Origin: Sphingosinicella sp942492965
GTDB lineage: Bacteria; Pseudomonadota; Alphaproteobacteria; Sphingomonadales; Sphingomonadaceae
DNA: 64,000 bases
Direction: 5' to 3'
NCBI GenBank assembly: GCA_942492965.1
Contig: OW818656.1
Location: 4,030,001 to 4,094,000, forward strand
Under the pieces are notes generated by a model. It was given only the letters and a program-made list of their open reading frames with translations. It was not told the origin of the DNA and did no database searches. Positions 30,416 through 40,100 of the stretch are shown one piece after another. Position 1 is the first letter of the stretch; every line of letters begins with the position of its first letter. Both the position numbers and the translations under genes were made by a program.

Positions 30416-31360
30416 TTAATCCGTGCTGCCCTTTTTTGCAGCGCGCCGCCGCCATGCGAGAAAACCGAGACCCGCCGCGACGAGACCCAGGCTCGCGGGC
30501 TCGGGAATATCGTTGCCGGTGTCGGGGAATTCGAAGTTGCCACCGTAAGGCGCAAGGTGAAGCTCGCCGCGAAGCTTCACGGCATTCGCCACGACACTGC
30601 CATTGATCGGCGTCATGTTCTTCACGGTCGCGAGCGGTGCCACCACAGAGCCCCATGTCTGATCAAGGAAGCTGACCTCGGTCGCTTCGAAAAAGTTCCA
30701 GATAATGTTGTCGGCAAGCGCTTTGCCAGCGGCTTCCCAGCCTTTGAAGTTGATGGCCGTGCCAGCGACGTTGATGATGATCGTGTCGATGTCGTTCGCC
30801 GACGAGGAGAACTTGATCTTGCCCGTATTGGGGAAGAAGTCCGCGGACAGCGAGATCACCGAGACTCCGTTTTCATTCGGAACCGACGGCGTGATGAGGA
30901 AGCCGTTCATGTGGTCGCCGGGGCTGTAGCGATCATAGCCGATGCCAGCATCGAGCGCGGCGAGATCAGCCGAAAACTTCACAAAATCAGCCTTGTTCAG
31001 CGTCCCGCCCGGCAGATCGCCAAGCGCTTTCGTGCTGCCGCCGCCACCCTGAAAGTCGATTGCCGGGGAGACTTTGCCGCCGACATAGGCGTCCCCGCGC
31101 TTCACCTTGGCGTTATTGGAAACGTTTCCGGTGACGACGAGGCTGGCCTTCTGGGCATTGGTGCCCTTGGAGGCGATCTGAACCGCGCCCGCGTTGTAGT
31201 TGCCATCGACGTAAACCGCGCCTTCGATGTCGCTGGAAAGCGTGACGTCGCTGAACGCTATGAGGTTGTAGTCCTTGAGGGCCTGGATCGGGCTCGCAAG
31301 AGCGCCGGACGACGCAAACAGGAGCGCTGCAACAACCGCGCTGCCAAAACCGGATTTCAT
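30416..31360 (-). CDS. choice-of-anchor A family PEP-CTERM protein
   Basis: 314 residues from ATG 31360. A signal peptide (MKSGFGSAVVAALLFASSGALA) is followed by the choice-of-anchor A domain, recognisable by LKDYNLIAFSDVTLSSDIEGAVYVDGNY near the mature N-terminus and by the beta-strand pattern through INVAGTAINF and ATVKNMTPINGSVV. The protein ends with DIPEPASLGLVAAGLGFLAW then RRR, a PEP-CTERM sorting signal processed by an exosortase, so it is expected at the surface or in the exopolymer. An upstream ATG at 31387 lacks a ribosome site; AAGGG precedes 31360. No sigma-54 site like that of the other PEP-CTERM gene is evident. Confidence 0.87.
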   Translation of the reverse strand: MKSGFGSAVVAALLFASSGALASPIQALKDYNLIAFSDVTLSSDIEGAVYVDGNYNAGAVQIASKGTNAQKASLVVTGNVSNNAKVKRGDAYVGGKVSPAIDFQGGGGSTKALGDLPGGTLNKADFVKFSADLAALDAGIGYDRYSPGDHMNGFLITPSVPNENGVSVISLSADFFPNTGKIKFSSSANDIDTIIINVAGTAINFKGWEAAGKALADNIIWNFFEATEVSFLDQTWGSVVAPLATVKNMTPINGSVVANAVKLRGELHLAPYGGNFEFPDTGNDIPEPASLGLVAAGLGFLAWRRRAAKKGSTD

Positions 31361-31388
31361 GATCGCAGACCCTTGTTTGTTCTTCATG

Positions 31389-31417
31389 GCAAAACGGCGG
31401 ACGCCGCTGCGCCCGCC
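31389..31417 (-). terminator. candidate terminator after rpoD
   Basis: On the minus strand a 7-bp stem (31411-31417 with 31392-31398) around a 12-nt GC-rich loop is followed by TTTT. It lies about 45 bp after the rpoD stop and just before the PEP-CTERM gene start. The T tract is short, so efficiency is doubtful. Confidence 0.45.
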
Positions 31418-31458
31418 GTCTAGTCCGGTTCTGCTTAAGACGACATGAACCATACGGC

Positions 31459-33489
31459 TCAGGTGTCGAGGAAGCTCCGCATCTTGCGGCTGCGCGTGGG
31501 GTGCTTGAGCTTCCGAAGCGCTTTCGCCTCGATCTGACGGATGCGCTCGCGCGTCACGCTGAACTGCTGGCCGACCTCTTCGAGCGTGTGATCGGTGTTC
31601 ATGCCGATGCCGAAACGCATACGGAGCACGCGCTCCTCGCGGGGGGTGAGGCTGGCGAGAACCCGCGTCACCGTTTCCTTGAGGTTGGCGTGGATCGCCG
31701 CATCCACCGGGATCACGGCATTCTTGTCCTCGATGAAATCGCCGAGGTGGCTGTCTTCCTCGTCGCCGATCGGCGTTTCGAGGGAGATAGGCTCCTTGGC
31801 GATCTTCATCACCTTGCGCACCTTGTCGAGCGGCATCGAAAGCCGCTCGGCGAGTTCCTCCGGCGTCGGCTCGCGGCCGATTTCGTGCAGAATCTGGCGG
31901 CTCGTGCGGACGAGCTTGTTGATCGTTTCGATCATGTGCACCGGGATGCGGATCGTTCTTGCCTGGTCAGCGATGCTGCGCGTGATGGCCTGGCGGATCC
32001 ACCACGTCGCGTAGGTGGAGAACTTGTAGCCGCGCCGATACTCGAACTTGTCCACCGCCTTCATCAGGCCGATGTTGCCTTCCTGAATGAGATCAAGGAA
32101 CTGCAGGCCGCGGTTCGTGTATTTCTTGGCGATGGAAATGACGAGGCGAAGGTTCGCCTCCACCATTTCCTTCTTGGCGATGCGCGCCTCGCGCTCGCCC
32201 TTCTGCACCATGTTGACGATGCGGCGGAACTCGCCGAGCTCCACGCCCGTCTGCTGCGCGATATCGGCGATATCGGAGCGGATCTTCTCCACCGTGCCAC
32301 GCTCGCTCTGCGCGAAATTGGCCCACTTGTCGTCGATCCGCGACACGCGCTCCAGCCAGCTCTCGTCAAGCTCGCTGCCCATGTATTCGTCGAGGAACGT
32401 CTTGCGGTTGATGCGATAGCGTTCGGCCAGTCGCAGCATGTTGCCGCCGAGCGTCATCAGCTGGCGGTTGTAGCTGTAGAGCTGATCGACGAGGAATTCG
32501 ATCTTGGCGTTGTGGAAGTGCACGGCCGCGACCTTCAAGGTCAGCTCTTCGCGCAGGCCCTGATACTTCTTTTCCTGCGCCTGCGGGAACTCTTCGCCGG
32601 AGTTCAGCGCCTCGAGGCGGCCTTCCTGCAGCTTCAGGAAGCGCTTGTAGAGCGAGGTGATCTCGGCGAACTGCTCAAGCGCCTGCGGCTTCAGCTGCTC
32701 TTCCATCTGCGCGAGGGAGAGGGTGTTCTCCTCGTCGTCGTCTTCCTGCTGCGGCTTGGCGCGCTTCTCGGTGTATTCGTCTTCCTCGTCGGCGTTCTTC
32801 TCCGGCTCGGCTTCGGGCTCGTCGTCGTCCTTCAGCTCGACGCCGCTCGGCAGATCGGAATCGCTGTCGTTCTCGACCTGCTCGTCGGACGGTCCGCTGT
32901 TCAGCATGGCGTCGAGGTCGAGGATTTCGCGAAGCTGCATCTCGCCGGCGTTCAGCGCTTCGGACCAGGCGATCATCGACGTGAAGGTGAGGGGGCTTTC
33001 GCAAAGCCCCTCGATCATCGTGTTGCGGCCCGCCTCGATGCGCTTGGCGATGGCGATTTCGCCTTCGCGCGACAGCAGCTCCACCGCGCCCATTTCGCGC
33101 AGGTACATGCGCACCGGGTCGTCGGTGCGGTCCAGCACCTCTTTCTTCTTCTCGATGACGTGCAGTGCCGGCTTCTCGTCGCCGTCGATCTCCTCGGCGT
33201 CGTCCTCGGCTTCGGCTTCGGCCTCCGGCTCGTCGTCGCCGGCGTCCTCGCTCTCGGTAAGGTTGATGCCCATCTCGGAGAGCGCGGACATCACGTCCTC
33301 GATCTGCTCGGACGACATCTGATCCTGCGGCAGTGCCGCGTTCAGCTCGTCATACGTCAGCCAGCCGCGCTTCTTCGCCTTCGCGACCAATTTCTTGATC
33401 GACGCATCGTTCATGTCGATGAGCGGCGCGCCGTCGGCCTCGCCGTTTTCATCCTTACCCTTGGGCTTCGCCGGTGCTTTGGTCGCCAT
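31459..33489 (-). CDS. rpoD: RNA polymerase sigma factor RpoD (sigma-70)
   Basis: Housekeeping sigma factor, 676 residues. Region 1.1 is at about 20-85, a long acidic insert (DDEPEAEPEKNADEEDEY around 215-240) lies within the non-conserved region, regions 2.1-2.4 are centred on NLRLVISIAKKYTNRGLQFLDLIQEGNIGLMKAVDKFEYRRGYKFSTYATWWIRQAITR cut here into its parts near 440-500, and region 4.2 ends with SVTRERIRQIEAKALRKLKHP. It overlaps the 3' end of dnaG by 35 bp, so the two are coupled. This is the alphaproteobacterial yqeY-dnaG-rpoD macromolecular-synthesis operon. Confidence 0.97.
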   Translation of the reverse strand: MATKAPAKPKGKDENGEADGAPLIDMNDASIKKLVAKAKKRGWLTYDELNAALPQDQMSSEQIEDVMSALSEMGINLTESEDAGDDEPEAEAEAEDDAEEIDGDEKPALHVIEKKKEVLDRTDDPVRMYLREMGAVELLSREGEIAIAKRIEAGRNTMIEGLCESPLTFTSMIAWSEALNAGEMQLREILDLDAMLNSGPSDEQVENDSDSDLPSGVELKDDDEPEAEPEKNADEEDEYTEKRAKPQQEDDDEENTLSLAQMEEQLKPQALEQFAEITSLYKRFLKLQEGRLEALNSGEEFPQAQEKKYQGLREELTLKVAAVHFHNAKIEFLVDQLYSYNRQLMTLGGNMLRLAERYRINRKTFLDEYMGSELDESWLERVSRIDDKWANFAQSERGTVEKIRSDIADIAQQTGVELGEFRRIVNMVQKGEREARIAKKEMVEANLRLVISIAKKYTNRGLQFLDLIQEGNIGLMKAVDKFEYRRGYKFSTYATWWIRQAITRSIADQARTIRIPVHMIETINKLVRTSRQILHEIGREPTPEELAERLSMPLDKVRKVMKIAKEPISLETPIGDEEDSHLGDFIEDKNAVIPVDAAIHANLKETVTRVLASLTPREERVLRMRFGIGMNTDHTLEEVGQQFSVTRERIRQIEAKALRKLKHPTRSRKMRSFLDT

Positions 33490-35338
33490 CCAGGTTCCGT
33501 TCCTTCATGGGCGCCGACGTATCATCCCCGCGTCGCGCCTCTGCCAAATCGATAAGTTCTCGTTCGACACGCGCCTTTTCAGCGCGAAGCCGTTGTTGTT
33601 CCTCGAATTCCGACTGGACCAGGGAATCGTAGCGCGCACGCAGATCCGCCAAATCCTCATCGATGCGTTGCAGCGCCATAAGGTGGCCCACAACACATGC
33701 CAAGTCCTGATCCGCAATCGCGGCGGGCGTCCGGGGTCGCGTGAAGCTAAAATCGAGGCGGTTGCGAGCATATCGCTGTTGCCTGATGTGTTCCGCGTAC
33801 TGACCGAGCCCTTGTGCTGCTAGGTCGTGCGCCAGGCCGTCTTTGTCAAGATTGGGATTACGCGAAACCGCGGCAAAAATTGCAGTTCTCAGCGCCATGA
33901 GCTGAGGATCGGCGATATGAAGGCTCGCGATGTCTTCCGCGTGCGCCTCTGCGAGTTCCGGCCTGTCGAGCAGGCCGCGAAAAATCGCGTACATCTGCTT
34001 TTGCGTGCCTTCGACCCCTGCGCGCTCTTTGGCTGCGCTCGACGCGCCGCGAACGATGGGCATGAAGCGGTTTTGCCGCCGCGCCTGGAACATCGCATCG
34101 AAGCGCTCGCGGAACTCGCTCTGGTAGAGCGAGGCGACGGTCTGATTCTGAATCGCGTGCGCGTGCTCGAACAGGCGCTGGCGGACGGCAGCACGGCGTT
34201 CGGGCGTGGCGGTATCGACGCCCTCGGTCTCCGCCTTCCACAGCGTATCGATCAGGCTCGCCGCGCCGTTCACGAGGTCCGTGAAGGCGGCGAGGCCTCG
34301 CGCCTTGGCGAAATCGTCGGGGTCTTGCCCCTGCGGCATGGTGATGAAACGCAGCGACTTTCCGGGTTCCAGCAGGGGGAGGGCGCGCATCGCGGCCCGG
34401 ATGGCGGCGCGGCGCCCGGCGGCGTCGCCGTCGAAGCACAGCACCGGCTCGGGCGCGACGCGCCACAGGAGCTTCATCTGGTCTTCGGTGAGCGCGGTGC
34501 CCATCGGCGCGACGGCCTCCGCGAAGCCGACCTGCGCGAGGCCGATCACATCCATATAGCCTTCGACGACGACAATGCGGCCCGATTTGCGCGCGGCGGG
34601 GCCGGCCTTGTCGAGGTTGTAGAGCAGGCGGCCCTTGTCGAAGAGCGGCGTATCGGGGGAGTTCAGGTACTTGGGTTCGCCCGCGCCGATGATGCGCCCA
34701 CCGAAGCCGACGACGCGCCCGCGCGGATCGCGGATGGGGAACATCAGGCGGCCGCGGAAGCGGTCGTAAGGCTCGCGGCCCTCGGCTTCGATGACGAGGC
34801 CGACTTCGATGAGCTTGCGGATGTCTATATCGCCGAGCGCGGACTTCATCGCGCCGCGGCTGTCGGGCGCGAAGCCGAGGCCGAAGGCTTCAACGGTCGC
34901 GGGTTTCAAGCCGCGCTTCTCGATGTAGGCGCGCGCGTCCGCGCCGCCGAGGCCGGAAAGCTGCTTGCGGAACCAGTCGCTTGCCGCGCCGGTGACGTCA
35001 TGAAGTCCGGCAGCGGCTTTTGCCTTCGCGCGCGCCTCCGGGTTTTCCTCGGGCATCTCCAGCCCGGCCTCCGCCGCGAGGCCCGCAACGGCATCGCGGA
35101 AGCTGAGGCCTTCCTGCTCGACGACGAAACGGATCACGTCGCCGTGGGCGCCGCAGCCGAAGCAGTGATAGAAGGCCTTGTCGTCGTTGACGTAGAAGCT
35201 TGGGCTTTTCTCGTTGTGGAAGGGGCAGCACCCCTTCATCTCGCGCCCGGCCTTGAGCAGCTTCACCCGCCGCGCCACCACGGACGACAGGCTCACCCGG
35301 CTCCTGATCTCGTCGAGGAATTGCGGGGGGATGCTCAT
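33455..35338 (-). CDS. dnaG: DNA primase
   Basis: Synthesises RNA primers at the fork. 627 residues. The CHC2 zinc finger uses Cys38, His41, Cys59 and Cys62 (CPFH ... CFGC). The TOPRIM core shows VVEGYMDVIGLAQ (about 256) and CFDGDAAGRRAA (about 302), with the RNA-polymerase basic and acidic motifs between. The C-terminal helicase-binding region (from about 440) is variable and ends with a hydrophilic tail that overlaps the start of rpoD by 35 bp. ATG 35338 opens MSIPPQFLDEIRSRV, the normal N-terminus, 10 bp after yqeY. Confidence 0.96.
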   Translation of the reverse strand: MSIPPQFLDEIRSRVSLSSVVARRVKLLKAGREMKGCCPFHNEKSPSFYVNDDKAFYHCFGCGAHGDVIRFVVEQEGLSFRDAVAGLAAEAGLEMPEENPEARAKAKAAAGLHDVTGAASDWFRKQLSGLGGADARAYIEKRGLKPATVEAFGLGFAPDSRGAMKSALGDIDIRKLIEVGLVIEAEGREPYDRFRGRLMFPIRDPRGRVVGFGGRIIGAGEPKYLNSPDTPLFDKGRLLYNLDKAGPAARKSGRIVVVEGYMDVIGLAQVGFAEAVAPMGTALTEDQMKLLWRVAPEPVLCFDGDAAGRRAAIRAAMRALPLLEPGKSLRFITMPQGQDPDDFAKARGLAAFTDLVNGAASLIDTLWKAETEGVDTATPERRAAVRQRLFEHAHAIQNQTVASLYQSEFRERFDAMFQARRQNRFMPIVRGASSAAKERAGVEGTQKQMYAIFRGLLDRPELAEAHAEDIASLHIADPQLMALRTAIFAAVSRNPNLDKDGLAHDLAAQGLGQYAEHIRQQRYARNRLDFSFTRPRTPAAIADQDLACVVGHLMALQRIDEDLADLRARYDSLVQSEFEEQQRLRAEKARVERELIDLAEARRGDDTSAPMKERNLDGDQSTGEAQG

Positions 35339-35348
35339 GCGGGCAGGG

Positions 35349-35804
35349 CTATCCCGCCAGCGCGGCTTTGACGACTCCGCTGACCGTGCTCATGTCGATC
35401 TGCCCGGCGTGGCGTGCCTTCACCTCGGCCATCACGCGGCCCATGTCCTTGGGGCCGGCGGCGCCGATTTCGGTGACGATGGCGGCGACGGCGGCTTTCA
35501 CCTCGTCCGGGCCCATCATGGCGGGGAGGAAGGATTCGATGACGGCAAGCTCCGCCTTTTCCTGCGCGGCGAGTTCGTGGCGGCCGCCCTGTTCGAACAT
35601 GGTGATGGATTCGCGGCGCTGTTTGCCCATCTTCTGCAGCACGTCGACGACGATGACGTCATCCTCCGGCACGGTTTTCGCGGTGCGCAGCTCGATGTCG
35701 CGGTCCTTCAGCTTCGCGAGGATCAGGCGCACGGCTGCCAGCCGTTCCTTCTCGCCCGCCTTCATGGCCGCCACCTGCGCCGCCTTGATGTCGTCGCGAA
35801 TCAT
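35349..35804 (-). CDS. GatB/YqeY domain-containing protein
   Basis: 151 residues, the stand-alone YqeY protein related to the tRNA-binding tail domain of GatB. It opens MIRDDIKAAQVAAMKAGEKERLAAVRLILA and contains DVLQKMGKQRRESITMFEQGGR (about 60-82), both diagnostic; the second half is the helical YqeY subdomain with MGRVMAEVKARHAGQIDMSTVSG. The precise role is not established, though a tRNA or translation link is suspected. AAAGGGAAG precedes the ATG. It is the first gene of the yqeY-dnaG-rpoD operon and divergent from carA with 138 bp between. Confidence 0.92.
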   Translation of the reverse strand: MIRDDIKAAQVAAMKAGEKERLAAVRLILAKLKDRDIELRTAKTVPEDDVIVVDVLQKMGKQRRESITMFEQGGRHELAAQEKAELAVIESFLPAMMGPDEVKAAVAAIVTEIGAAGPKDMGRVMAEVKARHAGQIDMSTVSGVVKAALAG

Positions 35805-35864
35805 GCTTTTCTTCCCTTTAAGAGCAAGGGGCCCGTCTAGCCGCCAAAAAGGCAAAAGAATAGA

Positions 35865-35893
35865 TTGACGCTCCGGACCCTCGCCAATAGCTA
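35865..35893 (+). promoter_or_regulatory. carA promoter
   Basis: TTGACG (35865-35870) and TAGCTA (35888-35893) with a 17-bp spacer, 49 bp before the GTG start. The -35 is nearly consensus. The -10 carries CTAG, a tetranucleotide that recurs close to several first genes of operons in this window. Confidence 0.6.
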
Positions 35894-35942
35894 GGCGCCT
35901 TAGCCACAAAGCACGAAACCAGAGTCGAAGGGGCCAGACCAC

Positions 35943-37106
35943 GTGTCCGACGCCAAACCCGCGCGCGCACCCAAAGGAGCCACGGGGGTATTGATTCTCG
36001 CGGACGGCACAGTGATCTGGGGGCGCGGTTTCGGCGCCGAGGGTCACGCGGTCGGCGAGGTTTGCTTCAACACCGCGATGACCGGCTATCAGGAGGTGAT
36101 GACCGACCCGTCCTACGCCGGGCAGATCGTTACCTTCACCTTCCCGCACATCGGCAATGTCGGCACGAATGCCGAGGATGTGGAGGCCGATACACCCGCC
36201 GCCGTCGGCTGCGTGGTGCGGCAGGACGTGACGGCGCCCAGCAATTTCCGCAGCGCCGAAGGCTTCGACGCCTGGATGAAGCGCAAGGGGCGGGTGGGGC
36301 TTTCGGGCGTCGATACGCGCGCGCTGACGCGCCGTATCCGCGAGCTTGGTGCGCCGAACGCGGTGATCGCGCACAGCCCATCGGGCACGTTCGACATCGA
36401 TGCGCTGCTTGCCGAGGCGAAGGCGTGGCCGGGGCTTGAAGGCATGGACCTTGCCAAGGACGTCACCCGCGCCGTGCGCGAGGACTGGTCCGCCGGCCCG
36501 TGGCATCTGGGGCAGGGCTATGCCGCTGGCGAGACAGCTGACGGCAAGCCCCATGTCATCGCCATCGACTACGGCGCCAAGAACAACATCCTGCGCAACC
36601 TCACCGCCGCGGGCGCCAGCGTCACCGTTGTGCCCGCCACCGCGAGCTTCGAGGAAATCATGGCGCTCCGCCCGGACGGCGTGTTCCTGTCGAACGGCCC
36701 CGGCGACCCCGCCGCGACCGGCGAATATGCCGTGCCGGTCATCAAGAAGCTGCTCGACGCGAACGTGCCCATCTTCGGCATCTGCCTCGGCCACCAGTTG
36801 CTCGGCCTTGCGGTCGGCGCCAGTACGTCGAAGATGCATCAGGGCCACCGCGGCGCGAACCACCCGGTGAAGCGGCTCTCGGATGGGCTCGTCGAGATCA
36901 CCAGCATGAACCACGGATTCGCAGTGGACGCTGATACGCTTCCCGCGAACGCGCGCGCCACGCACGTATCGCTGTTCGACGGTTCGAACTGCGGCCTCGA
37001 ACTGACGGACAAGACGGCTTTCTCGGTCCAGTATCATCCCGAGGCGAGCCCAGGCCCGCAGGACAGTTTTTACCTCTTCGAGAAGTTCGTGAAGGGACTG
37101 AAGTAA
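35943..37106 (+). CDS. carA: carbamoyl-phosphate synthase small (glutaminase) subunit
   Basis: Hydrolyses glutamine and passes ammonia to CarB for carbamoyl phosphate, used for arginine and pyrimidines. 387 residues. The N-terminal CPSase_sm domain shows GEVCFNTAMTGYQEVMTDPSYAGQIV (about 37-62) and SGVDTRALTRRIRE; the C-terminal class I glutaminase has FGICLGHQLLGLA with the nucleophile Cys near 281, and FSVQYHPEASPGPQD supplies His and Glu. It starts at GTG with a purine-rich site GAAGGGG some 12 bases upstream; carB follows after 5 bp. Confidence 0.96.
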   Translation: MSDAKPARAPKGATGVLILADGTVIWGRGFGAEGHAVGEVCFNTAMTGYQEVMTDPSYAGQIVTFTFPHIGNVGTNAEDVEADTPAAVGCVVRQDVTAPSNFRSAEGFDAWMKRKGRVGLSGVDTRALTRRIRELGAPNAVIAHSPSGTFDIDALLAEAKAWPGLEGMDLAKDVTRAVREDWSAGPWHLGQGYAAGETADGKPHVIAIDYGAKNNILRNLTAAGASVTVVPATASFEEIMALRPDGVFLSNGPGDPAATGEYAVPVIKKLLDANVPIFGICLGHQLLGLAVGASTSKMHQGHRGANHPVKRLSDGLVEITSMNHGFAVDADTLPANARATHVSLFDGSNCGLELTDKTAFSVQYHPEASPGPQDSFYLFEKFVKGLK

Positions 37107-37111
37107 CAACC

Positions 37112-40100
37112 ATGCCCAAACGCACGGACATCTCCTCCATCCTCATCATCGGCGCTGGCCCTATTGTCATCGGGCAGGCGTGCGAGTTCGATTATTCGGG
37201 CACGCAGGCGTGCAAGGCGCTGCGTGAGGAGGGTTACCGGATCATTCTGGTGAACTCGAACCCCGCCACGATCATGACCGATCCGGACATGGCGGACGCG
37301 ACCTATATCGAGCCGATCACGCCGGAGATCGTCGCCAAGATCATCGAGAAGGAGCGGCCCGACGCGGTGCTGCCGACGATGGGCGGGCAGACGGCGCTGA
37401 ACACGGCGCTGGCGCTGGCCCGCGACGGTACGCTTGAAAAATACGGTGTCGAGTTAATCGGCGCGGACGCGGAGGCGATCGACAAGGCCGAGGACCGGCT
37501 GAAGTTCCGGCAGGCGATGGACAAGATCGGGCTGGAAAGCGCGCGGTCCGGCATCGCCCATACACTTGACGAAGCGTTCGAAGTGCTGGAGCGCACGGGG
37601 CTGCCCTCGATCATCCGCCCCAGCTTCACGATGGGCGGCACGGGCGGCGGCGTGGCGTACAACCGGCAGGAGTTCGAGGAAATCGTGCGCGGCGGGCTCG
37701 ACGCGAGCCCGACGACCGAGGTGCTGATCGAGGAATCGCTGCTCGGCTGGAAAGAGTATGAGATGGAGGTCGTCCGCGACCGGAACGACAACGCCATCAT
37801 CATCTGCTCGATCGAGAACGTCGACCCGATGGGCGTCCACACCGGCGACAGCATCACCGTCGCCCCGGCGCTGACGCTGACCGACAAGGAATACCAGATC
37901 ATGCGGAACGCGAGCATCGCGGTTCTGCGTGAAATCGGCGTGGAAACGGGCGGTTCAAACGTCCAGTTCGCAGTCAATCCGAAGGACGGCCGCCTCGTCG
38001 TCATCGAGATGAACCCGCGCGTCTCGCGCTCATCGGCGCTCGCTTCGAAGGCCACGGGGTTCCCGATCGCGAAGGTCGCGGCGAAGCTTGCGGTGGGATA
38101 CACGCTCGACGAGATCGAAAACGACATCACCGGCGCGACGCCGGCGAGCTTCGAACCCACCATCGATTACGTCGTCACCAAGATCCCGCGCTTTGCGTTC
38201 GAGAAGTTCAAGGGGGCTTCGAACACGCTCACCACAGCGATGAAATCGGTGGGCGAAGTGATGGCGATCGGCCGATCGATCCACGAGAGCATGCAGAAGG
38301 CGCTGCGCGGCCTTGAAACCGGACTGACCGGCTTCGACGAGGTCGAGGCGCTGATGGGCGCCGGAAACGACGAGGTGGAAGCCGCGCTCGCGCTTCCGAC
38401 GCCGGACCGGCTGCTCGTCGTCGCCGACGCGATCCGTCGCGGCATTTCGGACGCCGATATTCACCGCCTCTCCGCCTACGACCCGTGGTTTATCGCGCGC
38501 ATCCGCGAGATCGTGGACGCCGAGGAAAAGGTTCGCGAGAACGGTCTGCCGAGAGACGCCGAGGGTTTCCGCGCGCTGAAGGCGATGGGCTTTTCGGACG
38601 CGCGGCTCGCAACGCTCGTCGGCTGGCACGAGGCGGCGGTTTCCGAGCAGCGGCGCGGGCTCAATGTCCGCCCGGTGTTCAAGCGCATCGATACCTGCGC
38701 CGCCGAGTTCGAGGCGAAGACGCCGTATATGTATTCGACCTACGAGGCGCCGAGCTTTGGCGTGCCCGAGGACGAGAGCCAGCCCACGGACTCGAAAAAG
38801 GTCGTCATCCTCGGCGGCGGGCCGAACCGGATCGGGCAGGGCATCGAGTTCGACTATTGCTGCTGCCACGCCTGTTTCGCGCTCGACGAGGCGGGCTACG
38901 AAACGATCATGATCAACTGCAACCCGGAGACGGTCTCCACCGACTACGATACGTCGGACCGGCTGTATTTCGAGCCGCTGACCATCGAGGACGTGCTCGA
39001 AATCCTGCATGTCGAAATGTCGAACGGCACGCTGGTGGGCGTGATCGTGCAGTTCGGCGGGCAAACGCCGCTGAAGCTGGCGCAGGGGCTGGAGGATGCG
39101 GGCATCCCGATCCTCGGCACGTCGCCCGATGCCATCGACCTGGCCGAAGACCGCGAGCGCTTTGCGAAGCTCGTGGGCGACCTTGGCCTCAAGCAGCCCT
39201 CGAACGGTCTGGCGCGCAGCCTTGAAGAGGCGATCCGCGAGGCCGACCGCATCGGTTATCCGGTGCTGCTGCGCCCGTCCTACGTGCTCGGCGGCCGCGC
39301 GATGGAGGTCGTGGAGAACCAGACTCAGCTCGAAACCTACATCGCGACGGCGGTGAAGGTTTCCGGCTCCTCGCCCGTGCTCGTCGACCAGTATCTGCGC
39401 GATGCTGTCGAGGTCGACGTCGATGCGCTTTCGGATGGTACGGATGTGGTCGTCGCGGGCGTGCTTCAGCACATCGAGGAGGCGGGCGTCCATTCGGGCG
39501 ACAGCGCCTGCTCGCTGCCGCCCTATAGCCTCGCCGCAGACGTGATCGCCGAGATCGAGCGGCAGACCGTGGCGCTTGCGATCGCGCTGAAGGTCAAGGG
39601 CCTGATGAACGTGCAATATGCCGTGAAAGACGGTGAGGTTTACCTGATCGAGGTGAACCCGCGCGCCAGCCGCACAGTGCCGTTCGTCGCGAAGGCCATC
39701 GGACGGCCGATCGCCAAAATCGCGGCGCGCGTGATGGCGGGCGAGGCGCTCGCCTCGTTCGGCTCGATCAACCGCGATATTCCGTATATCGCGGTGAAAG
39801 AGGCCGTGTTCCCGTTCGCGCGCTTCCCGGGCGTGGACCCGATCCTCGGGCCGGAAATGAAATCTACGGGCGAAGTCATGGGGATAGACGTCGATTTCGC
39901 CACGGCCTTTGCGAAGAGCCAGCTCGGCGCGGGGACGACGCTGCCCGATAGCGGCACGGTCTTCGTTTCGGTGAAGGATACCGACAAGCCGGTGATCCTT
40001 GACGCAGCGAAGAGCCTGATCGAACTCGGTTTCCGCATCGTGGCGACCTCGGGCACGGCGAGCTACCTTGCGGAGCAGGGGATCGCGGTGGAGCCGGTCA

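Noticed and set aside
31501..33555. 684-codon open frame antisense to rpoD
   Set aside because: Mirror of the acidic and leucine-rich rpoD codons, giving Leu/Val/Arg repeats without any family match.
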